Positions 28,020 through 37,206 of a stretch of DNA of 64,000 nucleotides are shown in pieces. This stretch comes from Streptomyces torulosus. Its GTDB lineage: Bacteria; Actinomycetota; Actinomycetes; Streptomycetales; Streptomycetaceae. The translations under genes and the position numbers were made by a program. The first letter of the stretch is position 1. Each line of letters begins with the position of its first letter. The stretch is from NCBI RefSeq assembly GCF_001419765.1, contig NZ_LIRK01000004.1, positions 1 to 64,000 on the forward strand. Direction: 5' to 3'. Below the pieces are notes generated by a model. The model did not search any database and had not been told where the DNA came from. It saw nothing but the letters and a program-made list of their open reading frames with translations.

Positions 28020-28660
28020 ACGATGCCGTCGGTGCCGCCGAGGGCGAGGCCGTAGACGTAGGGCCGACCGGTGCCGACGGCGGTGGCACCCAGGGCGATG
28101 GCCTTGACAATGTCGGCTCCGCTGCGGATGCCGGAGTCGAACAGGACAGGCAGCCCGTCAGCGGCCTCGACGACAGCGGGCAGTGCTTCCAGGGCGGGGA
28201 GGCCGCCGTTGGATTGCCGGCCGCCGTGGTGGGAGCAGTGGATGCCGCACACCGCTGTCCTTGGCGCGCCGGGCGTCCTCGGGGTGACAGATGCCCTTGA
28301 CGATCAGTGGGAGGCCGGTGAGTGAGCGCAGCCACGGCAGATCGTCCCAGGTGAGGGGGTTGCCGAAGACCTCGACCCACTGTGCGACGGCCGCTCGGGG
28401 ATCCTCCTCCGGTGTGCGGGTCAACCGGGACCGGAAGACCGGGTCGGTGGTGCAGTTGGTCAGGCAGTGCCCGCGCAGCTGGGGGAAGTTGCCTGTGGCG
28501 AGATCGCGCGGACGCCAGCCGGCCACCCATGTGTCGAGGGTGACGACGATGCCCTTGAACCCGGCCGCCTCGGCCCTGCGGACGAGGCTTTCCGCCAGGT
28601 CCCGATCGGAAGGGGTGTACAGCTGGAAGAGGCCTGGTGTGTCGCCGAGTTCGGGGGTGA
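27985..28660 (-). pseudogene. Lactate 2-monooxygenase/FMN alpha-hydroxy-acid dehydrogenase remnant
   Basis: The minus strand reads GDTPGLFQLYTPSDRDLAES, then [54 protein letters not shown], then a frameshift, then [40 protein letters not shown] and [20 protein letters not shown]. These are the FMN-binding and active-site segments (the HGGRQ and DSGIRSG motifs) of this family. An indel near 28250 breaks the frame, the N-terminal ~130-150 residues are missing, and the C-terminus is cut at 27985. It is non-functional. Confidence 0.88.
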
Positions 28661-28882
28661 TCGCTTTGAAACGCACCTGGCCGCCGCTCATCCGTACCTC
28701 GACATCGTCGAACGGGTGATCACCATGCGGCACGAGAAGCTGCTGGGCCGCCTCCTGGACCACCACGGCCGCACGATGGGAACCGTCCCTCCGGACATCT
28801 GGGCGGAGCCGCGCGGAGACCTCTGACCTGACGTCTACCGTGCGGCTCGCCTCCTTGACCGTTGGTGAGGCGCCCGGCCGGA
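28661..28882. other. Unassigned filler between truncated genes
   Basis: Lies between the lactate-monooxygenase remnant and the response-regulator start. A plus-strand frame ends at 28826 with the plausible protein tail DIVERVITMRHEKLLGRLLD, then PDIWAEPRGDL, which I cannot assign to a family. It may be a third gene fragment. Confidence 0.3.
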
Positions 28883-29098
28883 CGGTGAGCAACAGGGCGT
28901 CGTCGGCCAGGAGCACCCGTGCCGTCATGGCAGCGGCAGCGGCAGCGGCAGCGGCAGCTCGAAGCTCAGGGCGAAGCCGCCGCCGTCGGCCGGGCCGTGC
29001 GAGACGGATCCGCCGAGGGCGAGGGCCTCTTCGGTTGATGCCCCGCAGTCCCCGGCCCGGCCGGTACTCCGCGGCCACGCCCGGTCCGCCGAGGTGAC
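28883..29098 (-). pseudogene. Remnant of a two-component pair: histidine-kinase end overlapping response-regulator start
   Basis: On the minus strand GRGLRGI, then after a one-base insertion EEALALGGSVSHGPADGG and FALSFELP, is the G-box end of a NarL-family sensor kinase. Its stop (28925-28927) overlaps the ATG at 28928 of MTARVLLADDALLLT, the start of a response regulator, by the usual ATGA. After ~15 residues the regulator sequence is replaced by unrelated sequence. The rest of a LuxR-type regulator is found at 23767-23945 in the same orientation. Confidence 0.7.
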
Positions 29099-29160
29099 CG
29101 TCCGCTGGGGACTGCGTCCGGATGGCGGAGGGGTGGCGGTGCGTCAGCGGCTCCGCGGCT

Positions 29161-31308
29161 TCATCGGATCACTCCGCGCCGTACACGGCGGAGCAGGACG
29201 ACACCGCAGAGCGCGAGGACACCGCCGAGTGCGGCCGGCCACATCTCGGCGCCGGTGTCGGCGAGGTCGCCCGCGGCCGACTGGGAGCCCGAGGATCCCT
29301 CGGAACCCTGGGAGCCGGCCTGGCCCGCGCCCGCCGCCGAGGGGATGTTCCCGGCCGGAGTCTGGTCTGCGGCCTCGTCACCCTTGCCGTCGCCCCCGCT
29401 CTGCCCGGCGTCCTTGTCGCGCTCGCGCTGGGTCGCCTTGGGCGAGGCGAAGGTCTTGGGCGCGTCGGCCTTGTCCGTGGGCTCGCCCGCGTCGCCGTCC
29501 TCGCCCTGGTTCTGACCCTGCCCCTTGTCCTGGTCCTGACCCTGGTTCTGGCCCTCCTGGTCGCCCGGCTGCTCCTGGCCCTGGTCCTGGTTCTGGCCCT
29601 CCTGGTCGCCCGGCTGTTCCTGGCCCTGGCCCTGGTCCTGGTCCTGACCTTGGTCCTGGCCACCGTCCTGGTTCTGGTCGCCGCCGTCGCCCTGGTCACC
29701 GCCGGGCTGCTCCTGGTCCTGACCCTGATCGCCGCCGCCGTCGCCACCCTGGTCGCCGCCGCCATTGCCCTGGTCGCCACCGTCACCGTCGCCCTGGTCG
29801 CCGCCGAGGTCCGCCGCGTCGCACTCGCGGCCCTCGTTGATGCAGTCGACCATCTCGCGCATCAGGCCCTCGTCGAAGACGTTGATGAAGTCACCGTGGT
29901 CGGTGATCGGCTTGTGGACCTGCTCGGGGAAGGAGTCCACCGCGAACAGCGGGGTCGTACGGCCGCCGTCCTGGAGGCTCGGCGCGTCGACGTCGTAGAC
30001 GATGCGCTGGACGAGCTGCGGAATGGCCCGGAAACCGCCGGGGCAGCTGCCGTCGGCGGCGGCGAAGGCCACGTGCGTGCGGTGGTTGGCGCTGTCGATG
30101 TTGCGGCCGTCCCAGCAGCTCTGGAACTTGAAGGTGCGCACGACGTCGCTGCCGTCCGGGCAGAGCGGGTACTTGTCCTTCAGCTGCCGGTCCTCGAACC
30201 CGGTGCAGCTCCACGAGGCGTTGGCGTTGGCCGGGCCGTTGACGAACGCCTTGGCGTCACCGGTGATGATGCGCAGCAGCCGCGGCATCTCGGCGACCTC
30301 GCCCTGCGGGCTGCCCACGAAGGTCATGGTGACCTGCTTGGGGGTGACGATCTCACCGGCGTTGCCCTCGATGCCGCCGCCGGGCGAGTTGGCGTCCTGC
30401 TCGACGGTGCCGTTCTGCAGACGCAGCACCGGCCAGAAGTAGGAGGACTTGTCGTCCTGGTTCTCGCAGCTGGTCTCGGCGGCCGCGAGGTCCTCGTCGC
30501 TGGCGAAGGCGTTGTTGGCCTGGTTGCCGACGTAGTCGTGGAAGTGGTGGGCGCCGTTGCTGACGCCGGGGGCGACGATGACGTTGTCCGAGTTGAACAC
30601 GCCGTTCGTGTTCACCCCGCAGGCGGTGGTGAAGGAGCCGCGGGAGGCGTTCTGCCCCTGGACCCCGCCCTGCCCGCCCGGCTGGACGGAGGTGATGTCG
30701 GCGAAGTCCGCGGCCACCGGGCCGTTGCCCGCCTGACCGCCGTTGCCCTGCTGGCCTTGCTGGCCCTGCTGGTCGCCCTGGTCCTGGCCGGCGCCGTCGC
30801 CGTTCTGGTCGCCGCCGTTCTGGTCGCCCCCGTTGTCGTTGCCGGTCTCGCGCAACGTGCAGGAGGCGAGCGAGTCGAGCCCCTCGGGGCGGTCCCCGAC
30901 GCGGTCGACGGCGATCGCGATGCGCTCGATCGTCGCGGCCCGCTTCTCCTTCAGCGGGTTCATGATGGCGTTCTCCGCGAACCCGCCGTCCTGCTGCTGG
31001 GCCTGCGCGGAGTTCTGCAGCCGCTGGTACGCCTCGGCTATCTGCCGGTCGAGCGCGGCGAGTTCGTTGTCCACGTCCCCCCGCGCGCCCTCGGGCACGT
31101 CGGTCAGCTCACTGCCGACATCCGGGCAGTCGATCGTCGCGGCAGCGGAGTTGGCCCACTGGCCGGACTCCTCGCCACCGCCGTCCTCGGTGGCCGACGC
31201 GTAGACGTTCGCGGCCACGAGCCCGCCTCCGCCCAAGATCAGCGCGATCGCGGCGGAGGTCGCACGCCGTGCTCCTGTCGGGCGTCTGCGCCTGGTGGTG
31301 CGTCCCAC
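29161..31308 (-). CDS. Secreted, sortase-anchored DUF1996 protein with Q/D/G repeat stalk
   Basis: 715 aa, GTG at 31308 with AGGAG upstream. A twin-Arg-like signal ([20 protein letters not shown]) is followed by a helical region, then the DUF1996 domain (~205-480), with [29 protein letters not shown] and [15 protein letters not shown] ~170-residue low-complexity stalk rich in Gln/Asp/Gly follows. The C-terminus is a wall-sorting signal: LADTG, a hydrophobic span and RRVRR. LAxTG is the class E sortase motif of Streptomyces, so the domain should be displayed on the wall. DUF1996 function is unproven. Confidence 0.88.
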   Translation of the reverse strand: MGRTTRRRRPTGARRATSAAIALILGGGGLVAANVYASATEDGGGEESGQWANSAAATIDCPDVGSELTDVPEGARGDVDNELAALDRQIAEAYQRLQNSAQAQQQDGGFAENAIMNPLKEKRAATIERIAIAVDRVGDRPEGLDSLASCTLRETGNDNGGDQNGGDQNGDGAGQDQGDQQGQQGQQGNGGQAGNGPVAADFADITSVQPGGQGGVQGQNASRGSFTTACGVNTNGVFNSDNVIVAPGVSNGAHHFHDYVGNQANNAFASDEDLAAAETSCENQDDKSSYFWPVLRLQNGTVEQDANSPGGGIEGNAGEIVTPKQVTMTFVGSPQGEVAEMPRLLRIITGDAKAFVNGPANANASWSCTGFEDRQLKDKYPLCPDGSDVVRTFKFQSCWDGRNIDSANHRTHVAFAAADGSCPGGFRAIPQLVQRIVYDVDAPSLQDGGRTTPLFAVDSFPEQVHKPITDHGDFINVFDEGLMREMVDCINEGRECDAADLGGDQGDGDGGDQGNGGGDQGGDGGGDQGQDQEQPGGDQGDGGDQNQDGGQDQGQDQDQGQGQEQPGDQEGQNQDQGQEQPGDQEGQNQGQDQDKGQGQNQGEDGDAGEPTDKADAPKTFASPKATQRERDKDAGQSGGDGKGDEAADQTPAGNIPSAAGAGQAGSQGSEGSSGSQSAAGDLADTGAEMWPAALGGVLALCGVVLLRRVRRGVIR
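29541..29630. repeat. Two tandem 45-bp repeats in the DUF1996 stalk
   Basis: The 45-bp unit at 29541-29585 is repeated at 29586-29630 with very few changes and encodes two copies of a 15-residue block containing [11 protein letters not shown]. Shorter CTGGTC-type repeats flank it to about 29800. Units are multiples of 3 bp, so stalk length can vary in frame. Confidence 0.85.
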
Positions 31309-31349
31309 GGTGACTCCTACAACGTCGTGGTCGGTCCGGGCATATAAAA

Positions 31350-31380
31350 CCCCGGCCTTATACGGAGCCGGAGGCCGGGG
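31350..31380 (-). promoter_or_regulatory. Hairpin with U-tract in the DUF1996 leader
   Basis: CCCCGGCCT (31350-31358) and AGGCCGGGG (31372-31380) form a 9-bp stem. On the minus strand the stem is followed by TTTTATAT, a textbook intrinsic terminator 40 nt upstream of the DUF1996 start. It may be a leader attenuator. A TTGAAC / TATAAG promoter pair overlaps it. No gene lies in 31309-31544. Confidence 0.5.
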
Positions 31381-31544
31381 TGTTCAAGCGACTCACGGAT
31401 TCACAGGAAACTCATGGGAATCGGCCTGTCGGAGGCGTTCGGGGCCGCGTGGGGCGCTTCCTGGCCGTACGGGCGGCGGCACCGCCTGTCACAGGGCGTG
31501 ACCCCCTCTCGCCTCCGGGCGCGGGGCAGTGTAGACATGGGCAC

Positions 31545-34310
31545 ATGGTCCGTCTCCTGGGTCGATCCCGTGCTCAGTCGACCCGCCGCCCCCATGGTCA
31601 GCGCGAGCAGGGCCGGGACGACGGCGCCCGGCGCGTACCGCACGGATCCGCCGCCGATGGCCAAGGAGCCCGCTGGCGGCCTCTCGCGGGGCTGCGGTCG
31701 GCGCTGAGCGGGCGCAGTGTCGCCGGGCAGGTGTTCCTGCTGCAGGTCGTGATCGTGCTGGTGCTGGTCGTGTCGGCCGTGGTGGCGCTGGTCCTCCAGG
31801 TACGGCACGACAGCACCAAGGAAGCCAAGAACCGTTCGCTCGCCGTCGCCGAGACGTTCGCCAACGCGCCGGGCACCCGGGAGGCACTGAGTTCCAGCGA
31901 TCCGACGGCGGTGCTCCAGCCGAGGGCGGAGGCCGCGCGGATCCAGTCCGGGGTGGACTTCATCGTCGTGATGAACACCGACGGGATCCGCTACACCCAT
32001 CCGAAGCCCGACCGTATCGGCAAGCAGTTCGTCGGCACCCTCGAACCGGCGCTGGAGGGCGAGTCCTTCACGGAGGAGATCACGGGGACCCTCGGGCCGC
32101 TCGTCCAGGCCGTCGTGCCGGTCAAGGACCCGGACGGGAAGGTCGTGGGCCTGGTCTCGGCCGGGATCACCACGGAGAAGGTGGGCGGGGTCGCCGAGCA
32201 GCAGCTGCCCCTCGTGCTGGCCGCCGCGGCCGCCGCGCTCGCCCTCGCCACGGCGGGCACGGCGCTGGTCAGCAAGCGGCTGCTGCGGCAGACCCATGGC
32301 CTCGGCCCCTCCGAGATGACCCGCATGTACGAGCACCACGACGCCGTGCTGCACGCCGTGCGGGAGGGCGTGATGATCGTCGGCGGCGGGGGCCGGTTGC
32401 TCCTCGCCAACGACGAGGCGCACCGCCTGCTGGACCTGCCGGAGAACGCCGAGGGGCAGGACGTCTCGGCCCTGGGCCTGGAGGCGCCCATGGCGGATCT
32501 GCTGGCCTCGGGCCGGATCGCCAACGACGAGGTGCATCTGGTGGGCGACCGGCTGCTCGCGGTCAACCAGCGGCCCACCGATCTCCAGGGCGAGCCGTCG
32601 GGCAGTGTCGCCACGCTCCGGGACTCCACCGAGCTGCGCGCCCTGTCGGGCCGGGCGGAGTCCGCTCGGGGCCGTCTGAAGCTGCTGTACGACGCCGGGG
32701 TGGGCGTCGGCACCAGCCTGGACGTGACCCGTACCGCCGAGGAGCTGGCCGAGGTGGCCGTCCCCCGGTTCGCGGACTTCGTGACGGTGGACCTGGCCCC
32801 TGCGGCCCTCAGCGGTGAGGAACCGGAGGCGGTCACCACCCTGCGGCGCACGGCGCTCGGCGGCATCCGCAAGGACGCGCCCCTGTACAAGGTGGGCGAG
32901 AAGATCGACCTGGTCGCGTCGTCCCCGCAGGCCCTCAGCATCGAGAGCGGCCACTCGATCCTGGAGACCGACCTCAGCAGGTCGCCCGGCTGGCAGGCGC
33001 AGGACCTGGAGCGGTCGGCGCAGGTCGTCGAGTACGGCATCCACTCGCTCATCACCGTGCCGCTGCGCGTGGGCCCCCTGGTGATGGGCGTCGCCACCTT
33101 CTGGCGCTCTCAGAAGCCGGAGCCGTTCGACCAGGAGGAGCTGGCCCTCGCCGAGGAGCTCGTCGCACGGGCGGCGGTCTCCATCGACAACGCGCGACGC
33201 TACACCCGCGAGCACACCATGGCCGTGACGTTGCAGCGGAGCCTGCTGCCGCGCAGTCTGCCCGAGCAGAGCGCGCTGGAGGTCGCCTACCGGTATCTGC
33301 CCGCGCAGGCCGGGGTGGGCGGCGACTGGTTCGACGTGCTGCCGCTGTCGGGCAGCCGGGTCGCGGTCGTCGTCGGTGACGTCGTCGGGCACGGGCTGCA
33401 CGCGGCGGCCACGATGGGGCGGCTGCGGACCGCCGTGCACAACTTCTCCGCGCTGGACCTGCCGCCCGACGAGATCCTCGGGCTGCTCGACGAGATGGTC
33501 AGCCGCATCGACCAGGACGAGGCGGAGGACGGCTCGGCCCCGATCACCGGCGCCACCTGTCTGTACGCGATCTACGACCCGGTGTCGCGGTGCTGCACCG
33601 TCGCCCGGGCCGGTCACCCGCCGCTCGCGGTGGCCCGGCCCGACGGCCGCGTCGACTTCCCGGACGTACCGGCCGGTCCCCCGCTCGGGCTCGGCGGTCT
33701 GCCGTTCGAGACGGCCGACCTGGACCTCGCCGAGGGCAGTCGGCTGGTGCTGTACACCGACGGGCTGGTCGAGGACCGGGGCCGGGACATCGACGACGGT
33801 CTGGAGCTGCTGCGCACCGCGCTGACCGGCCCCGACACCTCCCCGCAGGGCACGTGCCGGGCCGTGCTCGACGCGCTGCCGCCGAGCCGGGCGAGCGACG
33901 ACATCGCGCTGATCGTCGCCCGTACGCGGGCGCTGGACAGCGGCCGGGTCGTCGACTGGGAGGTGCCCGCCGACCCGGCGGCCGTCGGCCGGTGCCGCGC
34001 GGACGCCACGCGGAAGCTCGCCGAATGGGGGCTGGACGACCTGGTGTTCACCACGGAGCTGATCCTCAGCGAACTGGTCACCAACGCCATCCGGTACGGC
34101 AGCGGCCCCATCCGCGTGCGGATGATCCACGACCGCAATCTGATCTGCGAGGTCACGGACAGCAGTCACACCTCCCCGCACCTGCGGTACGCGGCGACGA
34201 CCGACGAGGGCGGACGCGGCCTCTATCTGATCGCCCAGCTCACCCAGCGCTGGGGCACCCGCTACTCCCCCACCGGCAAGACCATCTGGACCGAGCAGGC
34301 ACTGCCCTGA
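31545..34310 (+). CDS. SpoIIE-type phosphatase with sensor, PAS, GAF and ATPase domains
   Basis: 921 aa from the ATG at 31545; an upstream in-frame start at 31380 is less likely. Order: helix 1 (VFLLQVVIVLVLVVSAVVAL); an extracellular sensor like CitA/DcuS (SGVDFIVVMNTDGIRYTHPK); helix 2; PAS (MYEHHDAVLHAVREGVMIVG); GAF; PP2C/SpoIIE (GVGGDWFDVLPLSGSRVAVV, GDVVGHGLHAAATMG); and a C-terminal HATPase_c of the anti-sigma type (LILSELVTNAIRYG). Such proteins dephosphorylate anti-sigma antagonists and bind anti-sigma partners, controlling stress or developmental sigma factors. The signal is unknown. Confidence 0.9.
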   Translation: MVRLLGRSRAQSTRRPHGQREQGRDDGARRVPHGSAADGQGARWRPLAGLRSALSGRSVAGQVFLLQVVIVLVLVVSAVVALVLQVRHDSTKEAKNRSLAVAETFANAPGTREALSSSDPTAVLQPRAEAARIQSGVDFIVVMNTDGIRYTHPKPDRIGKQFVGTLEPALEGESFTEEITGTLGPLVQAVVPVKDPDGKVVGLVSAGITTEKVGGVAEQQLPLVLAAAAAALALATAGTALVSKRLLRQTHGLGPSEMTRMYEHHDAVLHAVREGVMIVGGGGRLLLANDEAHRLLDLPENAEGQDVSALGLEAPMADLLASGRIANDEVHLVGDRLLAVNQRPTDLQGEPSGSVATLRDSTELRALSGRAESARGRLKLLYDAGVGVGTSLDVTRTAEELAEVAVPRFADFVTVDLAPAALSGEEPEAVTTLRRTALGGIRKDAPLYKVGEKIDLVASSPQALSIESGHSILETDLSRSPGWQAQDLERSAQVVEYGIHSLITVPLRVGPLVMGVATFWRSQKPEPFDQEELALAEELVARAAVSIDNARRYTREHTMAVTLQRSLLPRSLPEQSALEVAYRYLPAQAGVGGDWFDVLPLSGSRVAVVVGDVVGHGLHAAATMGRLRTAVHNFSALDLPPDEILGLLDEMVSRIDQDEAEDGSAPITGATCLYAIYDPVSRCCTVARAGHPPLAVARPDGRVDFPDVPAGPPLGLGGLPFETADLDLAEGSRLVLYTDGLVEDRGRDIDDGLELLRTALTGPDTSPQGTCRAVLDALPPSRASDDIALIVARTRALDSGRVVDWEVPADPAAVGRCRADATRKLAEWGLDDLVFTTELILSELVTNAIRYGSGPIRVRMIHDRNLICEVTDSSHTSPHLRYAATTDEGGRGLYLIAQLTQRWGTRYSPTGKTIWTEQALP

Positions 34311-34371
34311 GGCACCGGGTCACCGGGCGGTCGGGGGCACGGATCACATCGCGTCGAGGAGAGACAACGGC

Positions 34372-35259
34372 ATGCGTATCGGACTGCTCGGAACAGGGCC
34401 GTGGGCGGAGATGGCGTACGCCCCCGCGCTGAGCGCGCACACGGAGCTGGACTTCGCCGGGGTGTGGGGCCGGCGCCCGGAGGCGGCCAAGGCGCTCGCC
34501 GACCGGCACGGCGGGCTGCCGGTGTACGAGGACGTGGACGCGCTGTTCGCCGATGTGGACGCGGTCGCCGTCGCCCTGCCGCCGTCGGTCCAGGCGCCGC
34601 TGGCGGTGCGGGCCGCGCGGGCGGGCTGTCATCTGCTGCTCGACAAGCCGCTCGCCACGGACGTCACCGAGGGGCGGGCCGTCGTCGAGGCCGTCGAGCG
34701 GGCCGGGGTGGCCTCGGTGGTCTTCTTCACCGCCCGCTTCCAGACCGCGATCGAGGCGTGGATCACCGAACAGGCCGACGCCGGCGGCTGGTTCACGGGC
34801 CGCGCGGAGTGGCTGGGCTCGCTGTTCGACGGCGACAGCGACAGTCCGTTCGCGGCGTCGCCGTGGCGGCGGGAGAAGGGTGCCCTGTGGGACGTGGGCC
34901 CGCACGCCCTGTCGGTGCTGCTGCCCGTGCTCGGGGACGTGGAGGAGGTCACCGCCGTGCGCGGGGCGAAGGACACGGTCCATCTGGTCCTCGCCCACGC
35001 CGGTGGGGCGTCGAGCACGGTGACGCTCAGTCTGTCCGCGCCGCCCGCGGCCTCGGGGGCGACCGCCGAGTTCCGGGGCCGGGCCGGGGCGACCGCCCTG
35101 CCCTCGTCGGACGAGGGGGGTGTCGTGCCGGCTCTGGTGCGGGCCGGTGACGCCCTGCTGGCCGCGGCGCTCGGCGGCCGGCCACATCCGTGCGACGCGG
35201 CGTTCGGTCTGCGGGTGACGGAGGTACTGGCCGCCGCCGAGGGGCAGTTGGCCCCCTGA
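34372..35259 (+). CDS. Gfo/Idh/MocA-family oxidoreductase
   Basis: 295 aa. The N-terminal Rossmann motif is MRIGLLGTGPWAEMAYAPAL, and the family's catalytic-lysine motif appears as LLDKPLATDVTEG. The rest matches the C-terminal alpha/beta domain. It uses NAD(P) on a sugar or related polyol; the substrate is not deducible. The RBS GAGGAGAG lies upstream. It stands 61 nt after the phosphatase gene on the same strand. Confidence 0.9.
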   Translation: MRIGLLGTGPWAEMAYAPALSAHTELDFAGVWGRRPEAAKALADRHGGLPVYEDVDALFADVDAVAVALPPSVQAPLAVRAARAGCHLLLDKPLATDVTEGRAVVEAVERAGVASVVFFTARFQTAIEAWITEQADAGGWFTGRAEWLGSLFDGDSDSPFAASPWRREKGALWDVGPHALSVLLPVLGDVEEVTAVRGAKDTVHLVLAHAGGASSTVTLSLSAPPAASGATAEFRGRAGATALPSSDEGGVVPALVRAGDALLAAALGGRPHPCDAAFGLRVTEVLAAAEGQLAP

Positions 35260-35390
35260 GGGAACCTCACTTGAGGGAGCCTCACTCACCGACCGTGTTC
35301 GGGTTTATGTTCGACGACTTCCGGTCATCGTCCGGTGGCGGGCGTCGGGGGCACACCTTCGCCTGGCGCGTTTCGGTGAGGAGGTGCTCG

Positions 35391-36179
35391 GTGAGCACGG
35401 ACGGAACCGTCACCGTGCCCCTGCGGGACAGGGTGGCGACAGCACAGCGGGATCAGGACGCGCGCACGGTCATGCGGCTGCGCCTGGGGGTCGGGATCAT
35501 CGGTGTCCTGCTGCCCCTGGCGCTGCCGCTCGGCAACTGGATCGCCGCGCTGCTCGACGGCCGTACCGGGGACGACGTGTGGCCCGGTTCGATGAGCGGC
35601 GCGTACCACACGAGTACCCGGGACGTCTTCGTCGGCAGCCTCTGCGCCCTCGGGACCTTCCTGATCATCTACCGCTTCAACCGGATGAACGACGTGATGG
35701 GGACGGTCGCCGGGTGCTGCGCGCTCGGTGTCGCCCTCTTCCCGACGGCACCCGGTTCCGGCGCGGACTCCGGGCAGCTGACGGTCTCGGTGTTCCATCT
35801 GGTCTTCGCCGTCGGGCTGTTGACCTCGATGGCCGGGTTCTGCCTGCTGATGTACTGGGCGCCCGGCATCAAGGACCGGTCGTACGTCCGGCGCCCCTAT
35901 CGGGTGGCCGGTGTGCTGATCCTCGTCTTCATGGGGTTCGCCGGCGTGGCGGCCGCCACCGGGGTCGGCGACGACTGGCCGGTCACGCCCCTCTACCTGT
36001 GCGAGTGGCTGTCCGTGTGGTCCTTCGGCTTCGCGTGGACGGGGGCCGCGCTGTCCCTCGCCGAGGACATCGGCCGGCTGTCGAGGACGAGGGCCGTGGT
36101 CGGTGCCGTACTGCGGTGGCTGCGGTCGCTCGGCGTTCTGCTGGGCCGGAGGACGTCGCGGTCGCGTCCGGCGGTCTGA
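35391..36179 (+). CDS. DUF998-family integral membrane protein
   Basis: 262 aa from the GTG at 35391, which has GAGGAGG 5-11 nt upstream. Six to seven helices are visible (GVGIIGVLLPLALPLGNWIA, DVFVGSLCALGTFLIIY, LTVSVFHLVFAVGLLTSMAG and VAGVLILVFMGFAGVAAATG among them). The layout and the histidine/arginine loops fit DUF998-like proteins, whose role is unknown. It ends with a basic, serine-rich cytosolic tail. Confidence 0.65.
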   Translation: MSTDGTVTVPLRDRVATAQRDQDARTVMRLRLGVGIIGVLLPLALPLGNWIAALLDGRTGDDVWPGSMSGAYHTSTRDVFVGSLCALGTFLIIYRFNRMNDVMGTVAGCCALGVALFPTAPGSGADSGQLTVSVFHLVFAVGLLTSMAGFCLLMYWAPGIKDRSYVRRPYRVAGVLILVFMGFAGVAAATGVGDDWPVTPLYLCEWLSVWSFGFAWTGAALSLAEDIGRLSRTRAVVGAVLRWLRSLGVLLGRRTSRSRPAV

Positions 36180-36237
36180 GCCCGGCCGTACGGGTGGCGG
36201 GCCTCGCCGCCCGGGGTGCGGGCGGCGAGGCCCGGCG

Positions 36238-37020
36238 TCAGACGCGGGCGCCGGTGAGGAAGCGGTCCAGCGTGGCGGTCAGTTCGGCCGGCTTCTCGAC
36301 GGGGAGCTCGTGGCCGGCGTCCAGGATGCGCACCTCGGCGTCCGGACAGGCCTTCGCCATGCGCAGCATCTGGGAGACGGGCAGCTGGATGTCGTGGTAG
36401 CCGTGGACGAGGAGGGTGGGGACGCGGATCTCGCCGAGCCGGTCCAGGACGTCGAAGGCGCGCATGGCGCCGTACAGGGTCATGACGACCTCGCGCGGGG
36501 TCGCCGAGGAGGCGCGGATGTACGCGCGGATCTCCTCGCGCGGGTAGCCGGGGGCGAAGGCGCGCTGGATGTTGGCGGCGACGAACAGCTTGAACGGCAC
36601 CCGGGTGGAGACGGCCATGAGCAGGCCCCGGCCGCGGCTGTAGGTCATCCGGCTGATGGAGTTGACCAGCACCAGGCGCTCCACGCGGTCGGGGTGGGCG
36701 AGGGCGACGGTCTGGGAGATCATGCCGCCCATGGAGTGGCCGACGAGGACGAACCGCTCGACCTCCAGATGGTCGAGGAGCGCGAGGACGTCGTCGGCCA
36801 GTTCCGCGATGGTGCGCACCCCGGCGCCGGTGCTCTCGCCGTGCCCGCGCAGATCCAGCCGGATCACCCGGCGCTTCTCGGAGAAGTGGGCGAGCTGGTG
36901 GTCCCAGCGGTGGCGGTTCGCCGTCCAGCCGTGGACGAACACCAGGGGCACCCCGTCGCCGTCGCGGGGGCCCTCGTCGTCGTACGTCAGGCTCGCTCCG
37001 GCGACTTCGAGCTGCGGCAT
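36238..37020 (-). CDS. Alpha/beta hydrolase
   Basis: 260 aa. Oxyanion region VFVHGWTANR, nucleophile elbow GHSMGG (S96), acid D210 (LLVHGYHD) and H237 (DAGHELPVEKP) form a complete triad. It resembles small esterases and MhpC-like hydrolases. AGGAGG precedes the ATG. A palindrome just upstream (37042-37066) looks like a TetR-type operator, so induction by an organic ligand is likely. The substrate is unknown. Confidence 0.9.
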   Translation of the reverse strand: MPQLEVAGASLTYDDEGPRDGDGVPLVFVHGWTANRHRWDHQLAHFSEKRRVIRLDLRGHGESTGAGVRTIAELADDVLALLDHLEVERFVLVGHSMGGMISQTVALAHPDRVERLVLVNSISRMTYSRGRGLLMAVSTRVPFKLFVAANIQRAFAPGYPREEIRAYIRASSATPREVVMTLYGAMRAFDVLDRLGEIRVPTLLVHGYHDIQLPVSQMLRMAKACPDAEVRILDAGHELPVEKPAELTATLDRFLTGARV

Positions 37021-37041
37021 GGGTGCCTCCTGGATACGCTC

Positions 37042-37066
37042 CGGTTACTGCCCGGTACGGTAACCG
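37042..37066. promoter_or_regulatory. Palindromic operator upstream of the alpha/beta hydrolase
   Basis: CGGTTAC (37042-37048) and GTAACCG (37060-37066) form a perfect 7+7 inverted repeat with an 11-bp spacer, 22-46 bp upstream of the hydrolase start. TTAC/GTAA half-sites are common in TetR-family operators. No regulator gene is adjacent. Confidence 0.55.
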
Positions 37067-37206
37067 CAGGTGTGGCCCTTCGTCACCGTCGTTCGCGGGG
37101 AAATCCGAGGTCCGCGGTTCTCCGGTGCCCTCCGGCCGACGCCCGCCGTGACCGGCCGTCGGCACATCCCGGGCCCCGGGGCCGGTGGCCCTGCTAGCTT
37201 CCACCG

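Noticed and set aside
23943-28930. Phage or ICE integration with att sites
   Set aside because: No tRNA gene, integrase or flanking direct repeats were seen at the edges of the inserted segment.
31401-34181. 926-aa minus-strand open frame
   Set aside because: Antisense to the well-supported SpoIIE-type phosphatase; no recognisable domain.
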